A DNA stretch of 64,000 nucleotides. Origin: DATFDN01 sp963767645 (GTDB lineage: Bacteria; Pseudomonadota; Alphaproteobacteria; Acetobacterales; Acetobacteraceae). The notes under the pieces were generated by a model. That model ran no database searches. It was given only the letters and a program-made list of their open reading frames with translations, and was not told where the DNA came from. The stretch covers positions 248,001 through 312,000 of the forward strand of contig CAVYEW010000004.1 in the NCBI GenBank assembly GCA_963767645.1. Direction: 5' to 3'. The position numbers and the translations under genes were made by a program. Shown here in pieces: positions 51,077 to 60,174 of this stretch. How positions within the stretch are numbered: the stretch's first letter is position 1; every line of letters starts with the position of its first letter.

Positions 51077-54022
51077 ATGACGCAAGAGCCGTTTGCCTTC
51101 CCGCGTGCCTGGCCCGCGCCGCACCACGTTGCCGCGGCCGACCGCCTGATTGAGCGCATTCGCGAGATCGGACCGGAGATGGCCGCGCTGACGGCCCGAC
51201 CGGAGATTGCCGGTCTCCTCGGCGCTCTCGGCGGAAACAGCCCGTTCCTCTCCGATCTCGCAGTGCGCGAAGCCGCCACGCTGGCAGAGCTGGTCTCGGT
51301 CGGCCCAGATCCCGTGCTGGCGCGGACCCTGGCCAGGCTGCGTGACACGCCTCCCGCATCCCCACGCGCGCGGGTCTCGTCGGCGATGCGCCAAGCCAAG
51401 CGCATAATTTCGCTCGCCGCGGCCATCGCGGATATTGGCGGGATCTGGAGTCTGGAGCAGGTCACGGCGGCGCTGTCCGACCTGGCCGAGGGCGTACTTG
51501 ACCTCGCCGCGGCGCATCTCTTGCGAGCGGCGCATGAGGCCGGCGAGCTGCGCCTGCCCGATCCGGAGGCCCCCGGCCAGGATAGCGGCTTCGTGGTGCT
51601 CGGCATGGGTAAGCTTGGCGCGCGCGAGCTGAACTACTCCAGCGATATCGACCTCGTCCTGATCTACGATCCCACTGCAGGCATATACACCGCGCGGACC
51701 GCGGGGGATGCCTGCCAGGCTTTCATGTCGCGTCTCGGGCGGAGCTTGGTCGCGCTCATGGAGGCGCGCGATGCCGAGGGGTACGTGTTCCGCACCGACC
51801 TGCGGCTCCGCCCCGATCCCGGAGTGACCCCGCCCGTCATCTCCCTGCCGGCGGCGATCACCTATTACGAGAGCATGGGGCAGAACTGGGAGCGGGCGGC
51901 CATGGTCAAGGCCCGCCCAGTGGCCGGGGACCGAGCGGCGGGCGCGGGCTTCCTGGAGGCGATTCGACCCTTCATTTGGCGGCGGGGCCTCGACTTCGCG
52001 GCGATGGCCGACATCCATGCCATGAAGAGCCGGATCGATCGGCACAAAGGGGGCGGCGAACTCCTTAACCCGGCGGCCGACCCGGTCGCGCTGCTTGCCG
52101 GGCACGACGTGAAGTTGGGCGAAGGTGGGATACGGGAGATCGAGTTCCTGGCACAGACCCTCCAGCTGGTATGGGGCGGGCGCGATCCGGAACTGCGCGA
52201 TCCCACGACCCTGGGCGCCTTGCAGGTGCTGTGCCGATCCGGGCATCTGACCTCGAGAGCCACGCAAGCGCTGTCGGACGCCTACCGCATGCTGCGCCGG
52301 GTCGAGCACCGTCTGCAGATGGTCGCCGACCGGCAGACGCACGTGCTGCCGGCGAACGCGGCGGAGTTCGAGCGGATCGCGTGCTTTCTCGGCTTCGAGG
52401 ACGCCCGTTCCTTTGCGCGAACGCTGCTTGATCGGCTCCGCATCGTGCGCGCGGAATATGCCGAGGTTTTCGAGGCGGTGCCGGACGCCGAGCGCCCACA
52501 AACGGCCGAGGAGCTCGACTTCCGCGGCGATGATCCGGCGCCCCCTGGAACCATTGTCGCCCTACGCGCGCTGGGCTTCGCCAATCCAGGACACATCGTC
52601 GCCTCGGTACGGGGCTGGACGGTTGGTCGGTTGCGCGCGCTCCGCTCCGAGCGGGCCCGCGAGTTGCTCAACGATCTGTTGCCCGATCTGCTGGCGGCGT
52701 TGGCGCGGCAGCCACAGCCTGACGCTGCGTTCAGCCGGTTCGACGAGTTGCTGTCACGGCTTCCCGCCGGGGTGCAGCTTCTGTCGCTGTTTCGGCGCAA
52801 CCCCGCCCTGCTGGATCGCATTGCCGCCGTGCTCGGCGCGGCCCCGCCCCTCGCCGACCACCTCGCACGTTTTCCGGCGGCACTGGATGGGCTGTTGTGG
52901 CCCGAAACCGGCCAAACCCCCTCGGATCTGCTTCGCATCCGGCTGCGGGACGCGCGCCGCCTGGAGGACGTCGTGGCCATCGCGCGCCGAACGGTGCGGG
53001 AGGAGGATTTCTCGATCTCGGTGGCGACGCTCGAAGGCCGGATCAATACCGATGCGGCCGGCCTGCGCCGCTCCGCCTTGGCCGACGCCGCGCTGGAGGC
53101 GCTTTTGCCGGCAGTCCTCGACGATTTCGCCGAACGCTACGGCCGTGTGCCGGGAGGCGAGATGGCCGTGGTGCTGCTGGGAAAGGCGGGCGGGCGGGAG
53201 ATGATGGCCGGGTCGGACCTCGACCTGATGCTGATCTACGACCATCCGCCGGAGGCCGGCGAGTCCCAAGGGGGCCAGCGCAGTCTGCCCGCTCCGCAAT
53301 GGTTCGTCCGCGCCGCCCACGCCTTCGTTGCCGCCGTCACTGCGCCGGGCGCCGATGGGCAGCTCTACGCGGTGGACATGCGGCTTCGCCCCTCCGGCAA
53401 CAAGGGGCCGGTGGCGGTCTCGCTTTCCGCATTCCGCCGCTACCATCAGGAGGCAGCCTGGACCTGGGAACGCATGGCGTTGAGCCGCGCCCGGGTGGCC
53501 GCGGGTCCGGCGGACCTGCGCCAACGCGCCGAGATGGCGATCGCCGAAGCCATCGAGGCGAGCGACCCTGCCCAGGTCCCAGGCGATGCCGCCGCCATGC
53601 GCGCGCGCATGTTGCGGGACCTGCCGCCCGACGGCCCGTGGGACGTGAAGCTGCGCGCCGGCGGGCAGGTCGAGGTGGAGTTCATCGCCCAGGTGCTGCA
53701 ACTGGTTCGCGCGCGCGAGGCGGCCGCGATCCGCGATCCCACCACGCGGGTGGCGCTCTCCAACCTCGCCGAAAGGGATTTCCTCGCGCGCGGGGATGCC
53801 GCGCTGCTGATCCGGGCCGATCACCTTTGGCGCACGGTGCAGGGGATGCTGCGCCTGACGCTTGGCCGCGCGCATCCGGACGCGCTTCCCGAAGCCTCCA
53901 CCCGGCCGTTGCTTCGTGCCACCGAAGCGGCCGATATCACAGCGTTGCGCGCCAGCCTCGATGCGACCGCGGCTTCGGTGCGCGAAGCCTTTACGCGATT
54001 GGTTGGGGAGATCAGGGAATGA
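51077..54022 (+). CDS. glnE: bifunctional glutamine-synthetase adenylyltransferase/deadenylylase
   Basis: The product has 981 residues. Two nucleotidyltransferase domains are present: the N-terminal deadenylylation domain with ARELNYSSDIDLVLIYDP near residue 185 and the C-terminal adenylylation domain with MAGSDLDLMLIYDHPPEAG near residue 711. Paired GGIREIEFLAQTLQLVWG and GQVEVEFIAQVLQLVRA segments close each half. It sets glutamine synthetase activity in response to PII. The ATGA overlap couples it to the peroxiredoxin gene. Confidence 0.96.
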   Translation: MTQEPFAFPRAWPAPHHVAAADRLIERIREIGPEMAALTARPEIAGLLGALGGNSPFLSDLAVREAATLAELVSVGPDPVLARTLARLRDTPPASPRARVSSAMRQAKRIISLAAAIADIGGIWSLEQVTAALSDLAEGVLDLAAAHLLRAAHEAGELRLPDPEAPGQDSGFVVLGMGKLGARELNYSSDIDLVLIYDPTAGIYTARTAGDACQAFMSRLGRSLVALMEARDAEGYVFRTDLRLRPDPGVTPPVISLPAAITYYESMGQNWERAAMVKARPVAGDRAAGAGFLEAIRPFIWRRGLDFAAMADIHAMKSRIDRHKGGGELLNPAADPVALLAGHDVKLGEGGIREIEFLAQTLQLVWGGRDPELRDPTTLGALQVLCRSGHLTSRATQALSDAYRMLRRVEHRLQMVADRQTHVLPANAAEFERIACFLGFEDARSFARTLLDRLRIVRAEYAEVFEAVPDAERPQTAEELDFRGDDPAPPGTIVALRALGFANPGHIVASVRGWTVGRLRALRSERARELLNDLLPDLLAALARQPQPDAAFSRFDELLSRLPAGVQLLSLFRRNPALLDRIAAVLGAAPPLADHLARFPAALDGLLWPETGQTPSDLLRIRLRDARRLEDVVAIARRTVREEDFSISVATLEGRINTDAAGLRRSALADAALEALLPAVLDDFAERYGRVPGGEMAVVLLGKAGGREMMAGSDLDLMLIYDHPPEAGESQGGQRSLPAPQWFVRAAHAFVAAVTAPGADGQLYAVDMRLRPSGNKGPVAVSLSAFRRYHQEAAWTWERMALSRARVAAGPADLRQRAEMAIAEAIEASDPAQVPGDAAAMRARMLRDLPPDGPWDVKLRAGGQVEVEFIAQVLQLVRAREAAAIRDPTTRVALSNLAERDFLARGDAALLIRADHLWRTVQGMLRLTLGRAHPDALPEASTRPLLRATEAADITALRASLDATAASVREAFTRLVGEIRE

Positions 54023-54483
54023 GCTTGCAGGAAGGCGATCTGGCGCCCGAGTTCGACATGGAGGCCACAGGCGGGCGTCGGGTCAGCCTGGCGGCGATGC
54101 GCGGCCGCCCGTTCGTGCTGTATTTCTACCCGAAGGCCGACACGCCGGGCTGCACCAAGCAGGCCTGCGCATTACAGGAGGCGCTGCCGCAACTCGGCCG
54201 TCTTGGCGTCGAAGTGGTCGGCGTCTCCAGGGACGGGCTGCCGGCGCTGGAGAAATTCGCCGCCAAGTACGGCCTCAGCTTCCCCTTGGCCTCCGACGGG
54301 GGCGGCGCGGCAGAGGCCTATGCGACCTGGGTGGAGAAGTCGATGTATGGCCGGACGTATTGGGGAATGGAGCGCAGCACGTTCCTGATCGACAAGGACG
54401 GGCGGGTGGCGAAGATCTGGCGAAAAGTGAGCGTGCCCAAGCACGCCCATCAGGTCATGGAGGCGGCGGGCGCGCTGGCATGA
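54019..54483 (+). CDS. bcp: peroxiredoxin (BCP/PrxQ type)
   Basis: The product has 154 residues. The peroxidatic motif is YFYPKADTPGCTKQACALQE; the second Cys five residues on is the usual BCP resolving Cys. VVGVSRDGLPALEKFAAKYGLSFPLASD and RSTFLIDKDGRV are standard. It reduces hydrogen peroxide and lipid peroxides with thioredoxin. Cotranscribed with glnE. Confidence 0.93.
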   Translation: MSLQEGDLAPEFDMEATGGRRVSLAAMRGRPFVLYFYPKADTPGCTKQACALQEALPQLGRLGVEVVGVSRDGLPALEKFAAKYGLSFPLASDGGGAAEAYATWVEKSMYGRTYWGMERSTFLIDKDGRVAKIWRKVSVPKHAHQVMEAAGALA

Positions 54484-54503
54484 ATGCCAATCGCGCCGCG
54501 CTC

Positions 54504-55634
54504 CTAGACGTAATATTCCATTAGTGGCGCGAACCCATTGAACCGCTGGCTGGCATAGGTCGAGACATAGGCCCCGGTGGACAGCAGCTTCACCCGGTCT
54601 CCGCAGGCAAGATCGAGAGGCAGGCGGTAGTTCGCCCGCTCGTATAGTATGTCGGCGCCGTCGCAGGTCGGGCCGGCGATCGCCACGGGGCCGGTCGGCT
54701 GTCCCTCGTGTGGGGTGAGGATGCGGTACCTGATCAATTCGCCCTCGGTCTCCGCCAAGCCGCCGAAGCGCCCGATATCGAGATACACCCAGCGCACGGG
54801 ATCATCGGCTTCGCGCCGGCTGACCAGCACCACCTCGGCGCTGACCACGCCCGCGTCGCCCACCAGGAAGCGGCCCGGCTCGATCACCATCTCGGGCAGC
54901 GCGTTGCCGAAATGCGCCGTCATGGCGCGCATGATGGCCTGGCCGAAGCTGTCGATCTCCGGCACCTCGTCGCGATAGCGGGTCGGGAACCCGCCGCCCA
55001 GGTTCATCATGCGCAGGTTCACGCCGGCTTCGGTCAGGTCGGTGAACAGCATCGCCACCTTGCCGATGGCCACCTCGTAGGCCTCGGTCCTGGTCTGCTG
55101 GCTGCCGACGTGGAACGACAGCCCGTACGGATCGAGCCCCATCTCGCCGGCGCGCAGCATCAGCGCCTTCGCCCGCTCCACGGTGGTGCCGAACTTGCGC
55201 GACAGCGGCCAGTCGGCGCCGTCGTTCTGCACCAGGATGCGGCAATAGACGCACGCGCCGGGTGCGTGGCGGGCGAGTTTCTCCAGTTCCTCGGCCGAGT
55301 CGAACGCGAACAGATCCACTCCGGCCGCGAAGGCGCGGTGTATCGCGGAGGCCTTCTTGATGGTGTTGCCGAAGCTGATCGACGCGGGCGCGGCGCCGGC
55401 CTCGAGGCAAGCGGCGACTTCCTCGAAGCTTGCCGCATCGAACGAACTGCCGACGCGCACCAGCCGCTCCAACACCGGCGCTGCCGGATTGGCTTTGACG
55501 GCGTAATAGATGCGCGCCAGCGGCAAGGCATCGCGCAGCGCGCGGTAATTGCCCTCCACGCGATCGACGTCGAGCACCAGGCACGGCGTCGCCGGCTGGG
55601 TGTCAGCTAGGAATCGGGCGACCTTGGGGGTCAT
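54504..55634 (-). CDS. ornithine/lysine-type decarboxylase, PLP alanine-racemase fold
   Basis: The product has 376 residues. The PLP Lys is in IYYAVKANPAAP, the phosphate Gly loop is MNLGGGFPTRY, HVGSQ gives the cofactor-stacking His, and TCDGADILYE supplies the substrate-binding Cys/Asp pair of eukaryote-type ornithine decarboxylases. The ATG at 55634 has GGGAGG nine bases upstream and gives the usual MTPKVARFLAD start; an in-frame ATG at 55652 is possible. Likely product is putrescine or cadaverine. Confidence 0.87.
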   Translation of the reverse strand: MTPKVARFLADTQPATPCLVLDVDRVEGNYRALRDALPLARIYYAVKANPAAPVLERLVRVGSSFDAASFEEVAACLEAGAAPASISFGNTIKKASAIHRAFAAGVDLFAFDSAEELEKLARHAPGACVYCRILVQNDGADWPLSRKFGTTVERAKALMLRAGEMGLDPYGLSFHVGSQQTRTEAYEVAIGKVAMLFTDLTEAGVNLRMMNLGGGFPTRYRDEVPEIDSFGQAIMRAMTAHFGNALPEMVIEPGRFLVGDAGVVSAEVVLVSRREADDPVRWVYLDIGRFGGLAETEGELIRYRILTPHEGQPTGPVAIAGPTCDGADILYERANYRLPLDLACGDRVKLLSTGAYVSTYASQRFNGFAPLMEYYV

Positions 55635-56113
55635 GCGCCGCGCCTCCCTCATCGGGCGCCCGCCTTCAATAGGCGACGGGCGGAGTTGCGAAACGGTCGA
55701 ACGAACCAGCGACCTAAGCGAGTTGCCAGAACGCTTGACGTCGTTGCGTAACCCCACAGGGCCAGAGGCACGTGCGTTGCTGCGTGGAGGGGGCATATAA
55801 GCCACTGGCCCCCGGGCGCAAGGCCAAAACAGTCTCGGCTGCCCTATTCGCGTCGGCGCTGCGCCGCAATGGCACCCGCACCAGTGCCCGAGCGGCTACC
55901 CGCTTCGGCATCCGTTGTGTCGCCGCGCCGTTTCATCCCTCCCCTGTCCCCTCCCGCAAGGGGAGGGGGACGTGGTAGGCAACTCCCCCCTCCCCTTGCG
56001 GGAGGGGGCCGGGGGGAGGGATACGCCGGCGGTTCCAGTCTGAGTGAAACGGCTCTAGCTAGCCCTGCCCCTGCGGGAGGAGGTTGGAGGGGCCGAACCG
56101 ATTGAAGAGGCCC
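55635..56113. other. gene-free stretch around a large inverted repeat
   Basis: About 480 bases without a convincing gene. It carries the putative decarboxylase promoter at its left end, the inverted repeat at 55947-56008, and a GC-rich tail near 56060 (CCCTGCCCCTGCGGGAGGAGG) that looks like a decayed copy of the same repeat arm. Confidence 0.5.
55947..56008. repeat. intergenic inverted repeat (REP-like)
   Basis: The arm CCCTCCCGCAAGGGGAGGG at about 55948-55967 returns inverted as CCCTCCCCTTGCGGGAGGG at about 55986-56005, giving a hairpin of near 20 pairs; each arm is itself partly palindromic. Arms of this CTCCC-GCAAG-GGGAG kind are common between genes in several alphaproteobacteria. It could stop transcription from both sides. 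Confidence 0.65.
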
Positions 56114-56494
56114 TCAGCTCGCCGCCAGCATCCGCCCCAACGGCCTTCCGCCAAAGATATGGACGTGCAGGTGCGGCACCTCCTGGCCGCTGTCGGCGCC
56201 GAGGTTGACGAGCAAGCGGTAGCCCGGCGCCTCCAGCCCCAGCTCCTTGGCAATCTTGCCCACCGCGCGGACAAAGCCGGCGATCTCCTCGGCGCTGGCC
56301 TTCTCGCTGAAATCCGACCAGCCGCACCATTTCCCCTTCGGGATGACCAGCACATGCGTCGGCGCCTGCGGGGCGATGTCGTGGAACGCCAGCGCCCATT
56401 CGTCCTCATAGACCTTCCGGCACGGGATCTCGCCGCGCAGGATGCGGGCGAAGATGTTGGCCTCATCATAAGGCGGCAGGCCGCTGACGGGCAT
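56114..56494 (-). CDS. HIT-family protein (HinT-like)
   Basis: The product has 126 residues. NIFARILRGEIPCRKVYEDEWALAF is the family start and the histidine triad is VPHLHVHIFGG near residue 110. HinT proteins hydrolyse adenosine phosphoramidates. Last gene of the his operon, 25 bases after hisE. Confidence 0.93.
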   Translation of the reverse strand: MPVSGLPPYDEANIFARILRGEIPCRKVYEDEWALAFHDIAPQAPTHVLVIPKGKWCGWSDFSEKASAEEIAGFVRAVGKIAKELGLEAPGYRLLVNLGADSGQEVPHLHVHIFGGRPLGRMLAAS

Positions 56495-56519
56495 CGCGCG
56501 GGTATCCTCCTGGAACCGG

Positions 56520-57026
56520 TCAGGGGATTTTCGTCGTATTCAGCCCGAAGGCAATCGGCATCGTACGCGCGCGGCCGGCCTTCTCGGCGATCCCGCTGAC
56601 GCCCTCGCGGCGTTTCAGCTCGGACCAGACCTGCTCGGGCTCCACGCCGCTCGCCACCCACAGGACGATCAGGTGATAGAGCACATCCGCGCTCTCGGCG
56701 ATCACCGCGTCGCGGTTGCCGGCCACCGCCTCGATCAGGCATTCGACCAATTCCTCGCCGAATTTCTGCGCCACCTTGCCGATGCCGCGCGACAGCAGCC
56801 GGGCCGAATGGCTCACCGCGGGGTCCGCCGTGCGGCGCTCCACCACCACCGCGAACAGCCGATCCAGCACCGCCGATGCCGGCCCCAGCGCGAGCGGCGG
56901 GGGCGGGCGGAGAGGCTCCTCCGGCGGCGGCGCTTCGGTCCGGGCGGGCTTGCGCGCGCGGCGGCTGGGCAGCTCCTTCCGCTTGGTGGGCTTTTTGGTC
57001 GGCTTCTTCTTGACGGATTTCGCCAT
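56520..57026 (-). CDS. hisE: phosphoribosyl-ATP pyrophosphatase with Lys-rich N-terminal extension
   Basis: The product has 168 residues. The catalytic domain (about 55-150) has KVAQKFGEELVECLIEAVAG and ESADVLYHLIVLWVASG, the Glu/Asp magnesium motifs of HisE. It is preceded by about 50 residues rich in Lys, Arg and Pro (MAKSVKKKPTKKPTKRKE and PPPEEPLRPPPP), absent from ordinary HisE of about 105 residues. The second step of histidine synthesis. It follows hisF by eight bases. Confidence 0.9.
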   Translation of the reverse strand: MAKSVKKKPTKKPTKRKELPSRRARKPARTEAPPPEEPLRPPPPLALGPASAVLDRLFAVVVERRTADPAVSHSARLLSRGIGKVAQKFGEELVECLIEAVAGNRDAVIAESADVLYHLIVLWVASGVEPEQVWSELKRREGVSGIAEKAGRARTMPIAFGLNTTKIP

Positions 57027-57034
57027 CGCCGCCC

Positions 57035-57802
57035 TCAGGCCGCCGGCCGGAGCAGGCGCACCGGCAGGCCGGCGGCGGCGAGCGCGCACTTCACCTCAGT
57101 CAGGGTAAAGGTGCCGAAATGGAACACGCTCGCCGCCAGTAACCCGCTCGCCCCGGCGCGCGCGCCATCGACGAAATGCTGCAACGATCCGACGCCACCC
57201 GAGGCGATCACCGGAACGCGCACGGCGGCGCAGACGGCGCGCAGCAGGTCGAGGTCGAAGCCCTGGCCGGTGCCGTCGCGGTCCATGCTCGTCAGCAAAA
57301 TCTCGCCGGCGCCGAGTTCGGCGACCTGCCGGCACCAGTCGATCGCATCGATGCCGGTGCCGCGCCGCCCGCCATGGGTGAACACCTCCCATCCCGTCCC
57401 GGCGCGCTTGGCGTCCACCGCGACCACCACGCATTGGCTGCCGAATTTCCGAGCCGCCTCGCCCACCAGCTCGGGCCGGGCCACGGCGGCGGAGTTCATG
57501 CTGCATTTGTCGGCCCCGGCCAGCAGCAGGCGGCGCATGTCCTCGGTCGAGCGCACCCCGCCGCCGACCGTCAGGGGCAGGAACACGCGCGCGGCGGTAC
57601 GGCCGACCACGTCCAGGATGATATCGCGGTTCTCGTGACTGGCGGTGATGTCGAGGAAGCACAGCTCGTCGGCGCCGGCCGCGTCGTACAAGGCGGCCTG
57701 CTCGACCGGATCGCCGGCGTCGCGCAGCGCGACGAAGTTCACGCCCTTGACGACGCGCCCGTCCTTGACGTCCAGGCAGGGAATGACCCGAAGCTTCAGC
57801 AT
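57035..57802 (-). CDS. hisF: imidazole glycerol phosphate synthase, cyclase subunit
   Basis: The product has 255 residues. Catalytic Asp11 is in CLDVKDGRVVKGVNF and Asp130 in VAVDAKRAGTGWEVFTHGG. The phosphate sites are VGGGVRSTEDMRRLL and ASGGVGSLQHF. With HisH it forms IGP and AICAR. ATG at 57802; a GTG one codon before is possible. Confidence 0.96.
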   Translation of the reverse strand: MLKLRVIPCLDVKDGRVVKGVNFVALRDAGDPVEQAALYDAAGADELCFLDITASHENRDIILDVVGRTAARVFLPLTVGGGVRSTEDMRRLLLAGADKCSMNSAAVARPELVGEAARKFGSQCVVVAVDAKRAGTGWEVFTHGGRRGTGIDAIDWCRQVAELGAGEILLTSMDRDGTGQGFDLDLLRAVCAAVRVPVIASGGVGSLQHFVDGARAGASGLLAASVFHFGTFTLTEVKCALAAAGLPVRLLRPAA

Positions 57803-57858
57803 CACGCCTCTTTTGCTCGCGCGCGGACGCGTCGCGCAAGCACGCCGCGTATCCGCTG

Positions 57859-58593
57859 TCAGTCAGCCAGCAACGCGAGTGCGGCTGCGGGGTTGATCCG
57901 GCCGTCATACAGCGCCCGGCCGACGATCACGCCCTCGATCTGGGTGCCGCGCGCCGCGTGCTTGAGCGCGCGCAGGTCATCGATCCCGCTGACGCCGCCG
58001 GAGGCGATGACCGGAGTGGACAGACGCTCCGCCAACGCCACGGTCTGCGCCAGGTTGAGCCCGCTCAGCATCCCGTCGCGGGCGATGTCGGTGTAGATGA
58101 TCGCCGCCGCTCCCGCGTCCTCTACCCGGAGCGCGAGATCGCGCGCCGCCATATCCGACGTCTCGGCCCAGCCCTCGGTCGCCACCATCCCGCCGCGCGC
58201 GTCGATGCCCACCGCGATGCGTCCGGGGAAGGCCCGGCAGGCGTCGCGCACCAGGCTCGGGTCCTTGACCGCGGCGCTGCCGAGGATGACGCGCCGCACC
58301 CCGGCGGAAATCCAGGCCTCAACACGCGCGATATCGCGGATTCCGCCGCCGAGCTGTACGGGAACCGAAGCCGTCGCCAGGATCGCCAGCACCGCCGCCT
58401 CGTTCACCGGGCGACCGGCGAACGCGCCGTTCAGATCGACCACGTGCAGCCAGGTGAACCCGGAGTCCTGCCAGGCGCGCGCCTGCAAGGCGGGGTCGGG
58501 GGAGTAGATCGTCGCCTGGTCCATCGCGCCCCGGCGCAGCCGCACACACTGGCCATCCTTCAGATCGATCGCCGGATAGAGCGTCAGGCCCAT
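57859..58593 (-). CDS. hisA: ProFAR isomerase
   Basis: The product has 244 residues. Catalytic Asp8 is in YPAIDLKDGQCVRLRRG and the partner Asp in YTDIARDGMLSG. LGGGIRDIARVEAWISAG and ASGGVSGIDDLRAL are the phosphate loops. The ATG at 58593 sits in a TGATG overlap with the GNAT gene. Fourth step of histidine synthesis. Confidence 0.95.
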   Translation of the reverse strand: MGLTLYPAIDLKDGQCVRLRRGAMDQATIYSPDPALQARAWQDSGFTWLHVVDLNGAFAGRPVNEAAVLAILATASVPVQLGGGIRDIARVEAWISAGVRRVILGSAAVKDPSLVRDACRAFPGRIAVGIDARGGMVATEGWAETSDMAARDLALRVEDAGAAAIIYTDIARDGMLSGLNLAQTVALAERLSTPVIASGGVSGIDDLRALKHAARGTQIEGVIVGRALYDGRINPAAALALLAD

Positions 58594-59171
58594 CAATCGC
58601 CGTCCGGCCGCCTGCCGCCGGGGCGCCCCTGCAACAGCTTGTAGTAGTAGAAGCCACGGATCGTCTTGCCGCCGACACGGGCATAGCTGGGATGAACGCC
58701 CCAGCGCACGTAGCCGAGCAACTCATAGAGCCGGATCGCCGCCGTCTGCGTCTCGCGGACATCGAGATTCAGCACCTGATAGCCGAGTGCACGTGCCCCT
58801 TCCTCGACCGCCTGGGTCAGCAGGCGGGCAATGCCGTGCCCGCGTGCATACGGGGCGACGAAGGCGTGCATCAAGGTCGCGGCGAAGGCTTGCGCCTCGT
58901 TGTTGCGCGGCGGGCGGACGAGCTGGGCGCAGCCGACAATGGAGCCGCCGACCCGCGCCAGATAGAGCGAGCGCTCGGGCACCAGGAGCACGCCGCGGTA
59001 ATAGGTCTCCAGCGATTGCCGGCCCGGCGGGTTGACCCAGCCGAAACCGCCGCCCTCCAGGATGGCCGCGTGCGTCGCCTCGCATAGTGCGTGCAGGTCG
59101 TCGTCGGAAAGGTTCTCGGCGCGCTCGACCGAGCGGACGGCGCCGGACTCCGCCGGGGATCGGTCGCTCAT
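58593..59171 (-). CDS. GNAT N-acetyltransferase within the his operon
   Basis: The product has 192 residues. The acetyl-CoA binding motif A is FVAPYARGHGIARLLTQAV, followed by LNLDVRETQTAAIRLYELLGYVRWG, a classical GNAT motif B. Substrate unknown. It overlaps the hisH stop at its start (ATGA) and the hisA start at its end (TGATG), so it is translated as part of the his operon. Whether it acts in histidine metabolism is unproven. Confidence 0.87.
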   Translation of the reverse strand: MSDRSPAESGAVRSVERAENLSDDDLHALCEATHAAILEGGGFGWVNPPGRQSLETYYRGVLLVPERSLYLARVGGSIVGCAQLVRPPRNNEAQAFAATLMHAFVAPYARGHGIARLLTQAVEEGARALGYQVLNLDVRETQTAAIRLYELLGYVRWGVHPSYARVGGKTIRGFYYYKLLQGRPGGRRPDGD

Positions 59172-59800
59172 GGCTTCCAACGCAGGAAATTGGCGAGGAT
59201 GCGCAGGCCGACATCCTGGCTCTTCTCGACATGGAACTGGGTGCCTGCGCGGTTGCCTTCCGCCACCACGGCCGCCACCGGTCCGCCGTAATCGGTGGTC
59301 GCGATCACCTGTTCCGCGTTGGCTCCGGCCAAGGCGAAACTATGCACGAAATAGACATGCTCGCCAGGCTCAAGCCCGTCGAGCAGCGGGTGGGCGCAGG
59401 CGAAGTCGAGCGCGTTCCATCCCATCTGCGGAAGCCGCAGTCCCGGCGGGTTCATCGCCCGGATCTCGCCGCTGATCCATCCGAAGCCCCGCGTGACCGC
59501 GTGCTCCAGCCCGCATTCGGCCATGAGCTGCATCCCGACACAGATCCCCAGGAACGGCACGCCGGAATCGGTCGCCGTTTCGATCGCTTGCCACATGCCG
59601 GGCACGGCGCGCAGGCCGTTGGCGCAATCGGCGAAGGCGCCCTGTCCGGGAAGCACGATCCGGTCGGCGCGGCCAACGGCATCGGGATCGTCCGTCACCG
59701 TCACCTCGGCGGCGATCGCGGCGCGCGACGCCGCCACCTCCAGCGCGCGCGAGGCGGAGGCGAGATTGCCGCTTCCGTAATCTACGACGGCGACCCGCAT
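59168..59800 (-). CDS. hisH: imidazole glycerol phosphate synthase, glutaminase subunit
   Basis: The product has 210 residues. VVDYGSGNLASASRAL opens the class I glutaminase; the nucleophile is in FLGICVGMQLMAE, and the His-Glu pair is in GTQFHVEKSQ. PGQGAFADCANGL is the oxyanion strand region. Supplies ammonia to HisF. TGATG overlap with the DUF2628 gene upstream. Confidence 0.95.
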   Translation of the reverse strand: MRVAVVDYGSGNLASASRALEVAASRAAIAAEVTVTDDPDAVGRADRIVLPGQGAFADCANGLRAVPGMWQAIETATDSGVPFLGICVGMQLMAECGLEHAVTRGFGWISGEIRAMNPPGLRLPQMGWNALDFACAHPLLDGLEPGEHVYFVHSFALAGANAEQVIATTDYGGPVAAVVAEGNRAGTQFHVEKSQDVGLRILANFLRWKP

Positions 59801-60174
59801 CAGGCCCGCTCCGGCGGCATGAAGCTGCCCGCGAGTTCGGGGCGGACCGCGAGCAGCCTGGCCAGCGCCACGTCCTCGTCGCTGGCCGCGAGGACATGGG
59901 CCGTCCGATAGCCGCGCAGTCCCAGATGCCAGCGCACCAGGTCGCGCCCCGACATCCCCAGCAGCAACGCGATCCCAAGCTCGAGCACGATCCGCGACCC
60001 GTCGCCGGTCAGCAAGCCCGCCAGCAGCCCGGCCGCCAGTGCCAGCGCAGCGGGTACGAAGGCACCGCGGGCGAGAAGCCAGATCGGGCCAAACAGGAAC
60101 GCCCCAAGGCTGAACCCCTCGCAAACCAGCACCGGTGCGGTGTTCGCGCGCAGATGGGCAGTCCAGATCCTCAC
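59800..60174 (-). CDS. DUF2628 membrane protein
   Basis: The product has 124 residues. LVCEGFSLGAFLFGPIWLLARG is the DUF2628 start and is followed by helices ALALAAGLLAGLLTG and LELGIALLLGMSG, then WHLGLRGYRTAHVLAASDEDVAL. The GTG at 60174 overlaps the hisB stop. Function unknown; a conserved small membrane passenger of his operons in this group. Confidence 0.87.
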   Translation of the reverse strand: MRIWTAHLRANTAPVLVCEGFSLGAFLFGPIWLLARGAFVPAALALAAGLLAGLLTGDGSRIVLELGIALLLGMSGRDLVRWHLGLRGYRTAHVLAASDEDVALARLLAVRPELAGSFMPPERA

